DNA of 10,269 nt from Bacteroidota bacterium (lineage in GTDB: Bacteria > Bacteroidota > Rhodothermia > Rhodothermales > UBA10348): positions 1-10,269 of the forward strand of contig JACZYK010000070.1 in the NCBI GenBank assembly GCA_022571135.1. The letters run 5' to 3'. Below the pieces are notes generated by a model. It was not told where the DNA came from, did not search any database, and was given only the letters and a program-made list of their open reading frames with translations. This document shows positions 5,724-10,269 of the stretch, piece after piece; position 1 is the stretch's first letter; every line of letters begins with the position of its first letter. A program made the position numbers and the translations under genes.

Positions 5724-7787
5724 ATGAGTCTGGACAGCCTTAAGCTCAAAAACGTATCGGCTCGTGACCAGAAAATGATCAAGGAGATCGATACGATGAT
5801 GGGGCCGGAGCCAACAGAAATGGGCTTCGCAAAAAATCTGTTCTGGGGACGATTTCTGGAAGATGCGGTAATTCCGTACCCGGTTCCTTCCGAGGATGAG
5901 CGTGAGCGCTGTGATGCACTTCTCGACACACTCGAGGACTATCTGAAAAACGAACATCCATCCATTCAGATAGACCAGGAAGAGCACATTCCTCAATGGT
6001 GCGTCCAACGACTCTTCGACATGGGCGCGATGGGAATGACGGTGCCCGTGGAGTACGGCGGACTAGGACTGGGGATTTCGAGTTACAACCGAGCCCTGGA
6101 AATGATCGGAAGGTATTGCGGATCGACGAGCGTGATGGTATCGGCGCATCAGTCGATTGGATGCAAGGCTATCATGCTCTTTGGAACGGTGGAGCAAAAA
6201 AAACGCTTCCTTCCTAAGGTCGCGAAAGAGTACCTCTCGGCGTTCTGTTTGTCCGAACCCAATGTTGGATCCGATGCGGCGGCGCAGGAAACCCGTTGTG
6301 TTCCGTCCGAGGACGGTTCGTATTTCATTCTGAGCGGGGAGAAAAAGTGGAGCACCTCTGGTCACATGGCTGGTATGCATACGGTCATGGCCAAGCAGAG
6401 AATGACCGACCCCAAATCTGGAAAGGAGAAGGATCTGGTGACCGCCCTGATCTGCACGCCGGATATGGAGGGTGTCGAGATATTCGAGAACAATCGGAGT
6501 AAGACGGGAATACGGGGTACATGGCAGGCCCGAATCCGATTCAACAACGTCAAAGTGCCGCGTGAGAACCTTCTTCATGAGGAAGGACGCGGCCTGGTTG
6601 TCGCCCTGACCTGCCTGAATTTTGGACGATGTACACTATCGGCCGGTGTTACAGGCGGTGCAAAAAGGGCCATGGACCAGAGTATCAAATGGGTCCAGAC
6701 CCGATATCAATTCGATCGTCCGCTCGCCGACTTTGAGCTCGTGCAGATGCGCATCGCCAAAATGGCGGCGCTCACATACGCAATGGATTCGACCCTTTAC
6801 CTCACGACCGGTTTTTTGGACAGGGGGGAGAAGGATATCATGATCGAAACCGCCATGACCAAGGTTTTCTGTTCCGAGATAGGATGGGAAATCATTGACG
6901 ACGCCATGGAGATCATGGGCGGCGAAGGTTATATGACCGAACATGAACTGGAGCGCATCTGGCGCGACAATCGCATACACAGAATCGTCGAAGGGTCAAA
7001 CGAGGTAATGCTCGCCTTCATCTTTGCGTACGGCGGCAAGCAACTGGCCGCCCAGATGATGGGCATTCAGGAGGCGATGTTCTGGAATGTTGAAGAGGCT
7101 GTAGGTGCGAACCTAAAGAGAATTGCCGGCAACGTCCTTAATGCGAAAATCATGCGTCGAGCAATCCCTCTTGCGGCACAACTGTTCATGGGTCTGAAGC
7201 CCGCGGCACCATCGATTGAAAAAGCGCATCCGTCTCTTTCGAGAGAGGCACGACGATTGGCACTCCTTATTCAGAAGCACTCGCACTATTTCAAGATGGC
7301 CGGCAAGTGGCATAAGGAGGACATCGTGACACGCCAGGTCGTCCAGGCCAGACTGGCCAACAGCGCCATCTATCTGTATGTGCTCAGCGCGAGCCTGGCC
7401 AGGATGGACCGGCTCATCAGGACTGGAGCGAAAGGGCTTGATTTCGAGAGGGATCAGGCGGCTTTCGAGCACGCGTTCGATCTGCTGGAATTTAAAATTC
7501 TCTCTTGTTTCGGCGAACTGAAAAAAAATGCCGACAAGAGTATGCGGAAAGCCGCCGGGGCAGCCAGGCGCCATAACGATTCGCTACCGAATGAGGATTT
7601 CTACATTCACGAGACCTCGCCCAATGCACGCGGGACCGGGAAGAAAGTGAGCCTGGAATACATCAAACAGTTTCCCGAAGATTCTGTGCTGAAGAGCACG
7701 GGAGACGGCCATGTGTCGGTGGCCGGGCTCTCGGAGGACGGTAAGTCGATCGGCCTGCGCAAGCCGCAGAAGAGGACGAAGAAATAG
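5724..7787 (+). CDS. Acyl-CoA dehydrogenase, long VLCAD/ACAD9-like form
   Basis: FAD-dependent enzyme oxidising acyl-CoA to trans-2-enoyl-CoA, the first step of beta-oxidation, passing electrons to electron-transfer flavoprotein. Residues 1 to about 80 are an extension before the usual helical domain. VPVEYGGLGLG follows near 108-118, then the FAD/substrate motif FCLSEPNVGSD (174-184), KWSTSG (208-213), SKTGIRGTWQARIRFNNVKV in the middle beta domain, and MGGEGY (398-403). The catalytic base is Glu423 in RIVEGSNEVM, matching the EGT/EGS motif of the family. About 260 residues follow Glu423, far more than the roughly 20 of medium-chain enzymes, and similar in kind to the C-terminal domain of mitochondrial VLCAD and ACAD9; this favours long-chain substrates. 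The tail is strongly basic (RKPQKRTKK). No etfAB or thiolase gene is adjacent. Chain-length preference is inferred, not shown. Confidence 0.92.
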   Translation: MSLDSLKLKNVSARDQKMIKEIDTMMGPEPTEMGFAKNLFWGRFLEDAVIPYPVPSEDERERCDALLDTLEDYLKNEHPSIQIDQEEHIPQWCVQRLFDMGAMGMTVPVEYGGLGLGISSYNRALEMIGRYCGSTSVMVSAHQSIGCKAIMLFGTVEQKKRFLPKVAKEYLSAFCLSEPNVGSDAAAQETRCVPSEDGSYFILSGEKKWSTSGHMAGMHTVMAKQRMTDPKSGKEKDLVTALICTPDMEGVEIFENNRSKTGIRGTWQARIRFNNVKVPRENLLHEEGRGLVVALTCLNFGRCTLSAGVTGGAKRAMDQSIKWVQTRYQFDRPLADFELVQMRIAKMAALTYAMDSTLYLTTGFLDRGEKDIMIETAMTKVFCSEIGWEIIDDAMEIMGGEGYMTEHELERIWRDNRIHRIVEGSNEVMLAFIFAYGGKQLAAQMMGIQEAMFWNVEEAVGANLKRIAGNVLNAKIMRRAIPLAAQLFMGLKPAAPSIEKAHPSLSREARRLALLIQKHSHYFKMAGKWHKEDIVTRQVVQARLANSAIYLYVLSASLARMDRLIRTGAKGLDFERDQAAFEHAFDLLEFKILSCFGELKKNADKSMRKAAGAARRHNDSLPNEDFYIHETSPNARGTGKKVSLEYIKQFPEDSVLKSTGDGHVSVAGLSEDGKSIGLRKPQKRTKK

Positions 7788-7818
7788 TGCTCAATGAAGG
7801 GGCGGCGATCGCCAGGGC

Positions 7819-7848
7819 GGGCGATAATAAGTTCCTCGCCCCGATTTT
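7819..7848 (+). terminator. Candidate stem-loop terminator between convergent genes
   Basis: GGGCGA (7819-7824) and TCGCCC (7836-7841) form a perfect 6-bp stem with an 11-base loop, followed by CGA and four Ts (7845-7848). It lies in the 63-base spacer between the convergent stops of the acyl-CoA dehydrogenase and serS. The short T-tract makes it weak. An adjacent 10-bp palindrome GGCGATCGCC (7804-7813) and a wider GGGGCG...CGCCCC pairing could compete with it or strengthen it. Confidence 0.4.
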
Positions 7849-7850
7849 AC

Positions 7851-9131
7851 TCATCCGATCTTATCGAACCCTGTGTACGGACGAAGTATCTCCGGAATGA
7901 CAATAGATCCGTCGGCTTGCTGATTGTTTTCCAGTAGAGCTGCTACGGTGCGAGGCAGGGCCAGGCCGCTCCCGTTGACCGTATGCAGAAGAGCAGGTCT
8001 GGATCCGTCTGAAGGGCGATATCTGATCATCATTCTCCGTGCCTGAAAAGCTTCGAAATTGGAGATCGATGAAACCTCCAGCCATCGTTCCTGGCCTGCA
8101 CTCCACACGTCGAGATCATACTTCTTAGCCTGCGTGAATCCCATGTCGCCCGTGCACATAAGCACCCGACGATAGGGAAGCTCCAGATCGATAAGAAGAC
8201 GCTCTACGTGTGAACGCATTTCTTCCAGTGCATCATAGCTCGCAGCGGGGCGCACAAACTGGATGAGCTCTACCTTGTCGAACTGGTGAAGTCGGTTCAG
8301 GCCACGAACGTCTTTTCCGTACGATCCCGCCTCTCTGCGGAAACAGGGTGTGTAGGTACATATTTTTCTCGGAAGGTCCGAATCCGACAGAATCTCGTTC
8401 CTGTAGAAGTTGGTGGCCGGCACTTCCGCAGTGGGAATCAGGTACAAACCGTCCCGCTCGGATTCATACATCATGTCTTCCTTGTCCGGAAGCTGGCCCG
8501 TACCGACGGCGCTATCCGCGTTGACGACCAAGGGCGGTTCCATCTCGGTATACCCCCCATCGGATACGGCCCTGTCGAGAAAGAAATTGATCAACGCACG
8601 CTGGAGTCGGGCGCCTTGTCCCATATAGAACGGAAATCCTGCACCCGTGACTTTACTTCCACGTTCGAAATCTACCAGTCCGTGGCGCTCGATGAGGTCC
8701 CAGTGGGGGAGTGGATCGAAATCGAAGACCGGAAGATCACCCGCCTCGAGCACGATCTCGTTCTCTGATTCCGAGCGGCCGACGGGAACCGATTCATGTG
8801 GAACATTAGGGACTTCATACATCAGTTCGTCGAGCCGGGACTGCGTTACTTTCGCCACCTCATCCAGGCGCTTGATATCCCCCTTCAGTTCTCCGGAGAT
8901 TTTCATCGCCTCCCGGGCTGCCACCCGATCACCGTCGCTGACCAACTCTCCAATGGAACGGGCCGCTTCGTTGGCCCTTGTGCGGAGATCCTGAAGATCC
9001 GTCAAGCTTTTGCGTCGCTTCAGATCCAGCCCGAGGATTTCTTCGACCATGGAGTGATCGTCGCCTCCTTTGTTTTTAATGGCCGCACGTACCCTGTCAG
9101 GGAAATCACGGATGAACTGGATGTCGAGCAT
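7851..9131 (-). CDS. serS: Seryl-tRNA synthetase
   Basis: Charges tRNA-Ser (and tRNA-Sec where present) with serine using ATP; class II synthetase, cytoplasmic homodimer. The 426-residue length is standard. Residues 1 to about 110 are the tRNA-binding N-terminal domain with the long antiparallel coiled coil (charged heptad-like run from about 30 to 100). The catalytic core shows the dimer-interface motif 1 region (VSDGGYTEMEPPLVV, 189-203), the serine-pocket TAEVPATN (234-241), motif 2 CFRREAGSYGKDVRGLNRLH (263-282) and motif 3 NGSGLALPRTVAALLE (386-401, with the ATP-binding Arg394). It ends normally with IPEILRPYTGFDKIG. The start is ATG 9131, giving the family-typical MLDIQFIRDF; a weak AGG lies 7 bases upstream. 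The gene follows the RmlD-like gene by 33 bases on the same strand, so co-transcription is likely. Confidence 0.97.
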   Translation of the reverse strand: MLDIQFIRDFPDRVRAAIKNKGGDDHSMVEEILGLDLKRRKSLTDLQDLRTRANEAARSIGELVSDGDRVAAREAMKISGELKGDIKRLDEVAKVTQSRLDELMYEVPNVPHESVPVGRSESENEIVLEAGDLPVFDFDPLPHWDLIERHGLVDFERGSKVTGAGFPFYMGQGARLQRALINFFLDRAVSDGGYTEMEPPLVVNADSAVGTGQLPDKEDMMYESERDGLYLIPTAEVPATNFYRNEILSDSDLPRKICTYTPCFRREAGSYGKDVRGLNRLHQFDKVELIQFVRPAASYDALEEMRSHVERLLIDLELPYRRVLMCTGDMGFTQAKKYDLDVWSAGQERWLEVSSISNFEAFQARRMMIRYRPSDGSRPALLHTVNGSGLALPRTVAALLENNQQADGSIVIPEILRPYTGFDKIG

Positions 9132-9164
9132 GTCGAGCCTGGTAATCTTGTTGATTCAGGGGTT

Positions 9165-10100
9165 TTAAGTCTCCGAACCGCTCTCGGCGAGTATCTCGAG
9201 CCGGTGGTCCAGATCGGCCAGAGACGCCCGGAAATTGCGGGGATTGAATCCCAGTTCGGTTTCAGCTTTCAAAATGATGAAATCGGTTTTCCGCGGGCGG
9301 ACTGCCGACTGCTTAAGCCCGCTTCCGTCGATGGGTTGGATAAGCTCAGGATCGAGTCCAAATGATTCGGCGACCATAACGGCCATGTCATAGATAGAGA
9401 ATAACTCCCGCCCCGAGAGATGGAATACCCCGTGCTTTCGGAACCGGATGATTCGTTCTACTCCGTGAGCAAGATCAGGGGCATAAGTGGGGGATCTCCA
9501 CTGATCCGTCACGATCTTAATGCGCTCACCCGCTGTCAGCTTGTTAATCACCCACAGGACGAAATTAGTTCTGGGCAGGTCTCTTCCCGCTCCGTAAACA
9601 AGAACGGTTCTGGCTATCGCCCATTGATCTATTCCGGCACCTCGGGCAGCATTTTCACCCGCCAGTTTCGAACGTCCGTAATAACTCAGCGGGTTGGGTC
9701 GATCATCTTCCCGGTATAGTCCAACGAGTCCGTCGAAGATGAAGTCTGTCGATATCTGGACGATTCGGGATCCGCCGGCCTGACACAGCCTTGCCAGGTT
9801 ATCCACGGCCTCCGTGTTGACTCGCCAGCATGCGTCCCGATCTGATTCGCATCGATCGACCTCTGTCATCGCTGCGCAGTTTATGACCACATCCGGAGAA
9901 AAATCCTGAAAAATAGCCGAAAGAGATGAGGCGTCAGTGATGTCCAGCGCTATGTAACCGCACGATCCTCCGGAAAAACGCGGTTCGTCGTCACGTGCGG
10001 TCGCAAGTACGTCATAGTGCACGAATGAACCCAATTGACGGACGAGTTCCTGTCCAAGCAGGCCGTTCGCACCGGTTATGAGCACACGTTGATACAGCAT
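9165..10100 (-). CDS. RmlD-family NAD(P)-dependent reductase (dTDP-4-dehydrorhamnose reductase-like)
   Basis: An extended short-chain dehydrogenase of the RmlD substrate-binding family. The classical member reduces dTDP-4-dehydrorhamnose to dTDP-L-rhamnose for surface polysaccharides. Numbering from ATG 10100 (311 residues), the Rossmann motif is TGANGLLG (9-16). Then come NCAAMTEVDRCESD (74-87), STDFIFDG (117-124, the catalytic Ser/Thr region), catalytic Tyr141 and Lys145 in YGRSK, and RTVLVYG (164-170). TDQWRSPTYAPDLAHG (198-213) and the RPRKTDF segment (268-274) are typical of the family. The frame is open upstream to a TTG at 10157, but MLYQRVLITGANG matches the usual RmlD start and the upstream 19 residues look non-native, so ATG 10100 is preferred; no ribosome site settles it. 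No rmlA, B or C is adjacent, so rhamnose synthesis is not established. Confidence 0.85.
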   Translation of the reverse strand: MLYQRVLITGANGLLGQELVRQLGSFVHYDVLATARDDEPRFSGGSCGYIALDITDASSLSAIFQDFSPDVVINCAAMTEVDRCESDRDACWRVNTEAVDNLARLCQAGGSRIVQISTDFIFDGLVGLYREDDRPNPLSYYGRSKLAGENAARGAGIDQWAIARTVLVYGAGRDLPRTNFVLWVINKLTAGERIKIVTDQWRSPTYAPDLAHGVERIIRFRKHGVFHLSGRELFSIYDMAVMVAESFGLDPELIQPIDGSGLKQSAVRPRKTDFIILKAETELGFNPRNFRASLADLDHRLEILAESGSET

Positions 10101-10142
10101 TTCAGATGATGCGACATCGATTGGCATGAATTGTCGTCGATT

Positions 10143-10166
10143 GGCCGGCAGTGCCAACAGCCGGCC
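10143..10166. other. Strong GC stem-loop between the beta-barrel fragment and the RmlD-like gene
   Basis: GGCCGGC (10143-10149) and GCCGGCC (10160-10166) form a perfect all-GC 7-bp stem with a 10-base loop. It begins three bases after the stop codon of the upstream leftward gene. It could stop or stabilise that transcript, but on the minus strand the downstream arm is not followed by a T-run, so it is not a standard intrinsic terminator. The TTG at 10157 lies inside it, one reason for rejecting that codon as the start of the RmlD-like gene. Confidence 0.4.
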
Positions 10167-10169
10167 CTG

Positions 10170-10268
10170 TTAAAAATAGTACCTGAGCCCGACGCCGGAT
10201 CCGAACTCACCCTGAATATTCGGAAGAACGATGATACGGGGTGATATCTGCATGAACACCTCGAACCG
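10170..10268 (-). CDS. C-terminal fragment of an outer-membrane beta-barrel-like protein
   Basis: Partial gene entering from the right edge: 32 codons and a TAA stop (10170-10172). The fragment has alternating hydrophobic residues (RFEVFMQISPRIIVLPNIQG), a Gly-rich turn and the ending GSGVGLRYYF. A last strand with alternating hydrophobics and a terminal Phe after two Tyr is the usual outer-membrane beta-signal recognised by BAM. This suggests a small porin or OmpA/OmpW-like barrel, but the family cannot be named from so little. It lies upstream of the RmlD-like gene on the same strand, separated by a strong hairpin. Confidence 0.6.
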   Translation of the reverse strand, partial: RFEVFMQISPRIIVLPNIQGEFGSGVGLRYYF

Positions 10269-10269
10269 C

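Noticed and set aside
6063..6578. A 171-codon minus-strand frame inside the acyl-CoA dehydrogenase gene
   Set aside because: It is antisense to a region containing the conserved FAD and substrate motifs and has no family signature or ribosome site.
7804..7813. GGCGATCGCC, identical to the cyanobacterial HIP1 palindrome
   Set aside because: I noticed only this one copy, whereas HIP1-bearing genomes carry it about every kilobase or less. Despite the cyanobacterial-type GlgC, this does not support a cyanobacterial origin.
8286..8768. A 160-codon plus-strand frame inside serS
   Set aside because: It is antisense to the synthetase catalytic core and shows no motif of its own; it is best explained as a shadow of serS.
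10101..10157. Nineteen extra N-terminal codons for the RmlD-like gene from TTG 10157
   Set aside because: The TTG lies inside a strong hairpin, has no ribosome site, and the added residues precede the normal family start MLYQRVLITGANG.

Overview
The window looks like an ordinary chromosomal stretch from a Gram-negative bacterium of moderate GC. An outer membrane is implied by a TonB-dependent receptor, a lipoprotein, and a fragment ending like an outer-membrane beta-barrel strand. My best guess for the lineage is the Bacteroidota/Rhodothermota (Rhodothermia or Balneolia) neighbourhood. That rests on remembered protein style: a cyanobacterial/plant-like GlgC, a 'type 2' PyrF with the DAKRGDIG motif, a long VLCAD/ACAD9-like acyl-CoA dehydrogenase, and an N-terminal fragment resembling DUF4175 membrane proteins. 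It is inference, not proof.

Layout, left to right. At 1-267 (-) is the N-terminus of a two-helix membrane protein that runs off the left edge; a candidate sigma70-like promoter lies upstream of it. Divergent from it are glgC (496-1770, +), a small lipoprotein gene (1847-2374, +) and a TonB-dependent receptor (2398-4428, +). The receptor converges, with only 3 bp between stop codons, on a truncated-looking ABM-domain ORF (4432-4635, -). That ORF follows pyrF (4653-5513, -) by 17 bp. A 210-bp divergent region with an inverted repeat and a cluster of GAAC/GTTC half-sites separates pyrF from the long acyl-CoA dehydrogenase (5724-7787, +). The dehydrogenase converges on serS (7851-9131, -) across a 63-bp spacer with a stem-loop. 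serS lies 33 bp downstream of an RmlD-family reductase gene (9165-10100, -). Upstream of that is the C-terminal end of an outer-membrane beta-barrel-like protein (10170-10268, -), which enters from the right edge.

The genes do not form one pathway. They cover glycogen precursor synthesis (GlgC), outer-membrane uptake (receptor, perhaps with its lipoprotein neighbour), pyrimidine synthesis (PyrF), fatty-acid beta-oxidation (acyl-CoA dehydrogenase), tRNA charging (SerS) and nucleotide-sugar or related SDR chemistry (RmlD-like). I saw no tRNA, rRNA, CRISPR, insertion sequence or phage signature. No gene-free stretch exceeds 300 bases.

I did not find a clear undescribed system. The points most worth a second look are the lipoprotein/receptor pair, the half-length ABM gene jammed against the receptor stop, the inverted repeat abutting the pyrF start with a separate half-site cluster beside it, and the apparent loss of one activator-site lysine in the cyanobacterial-type GlgC.
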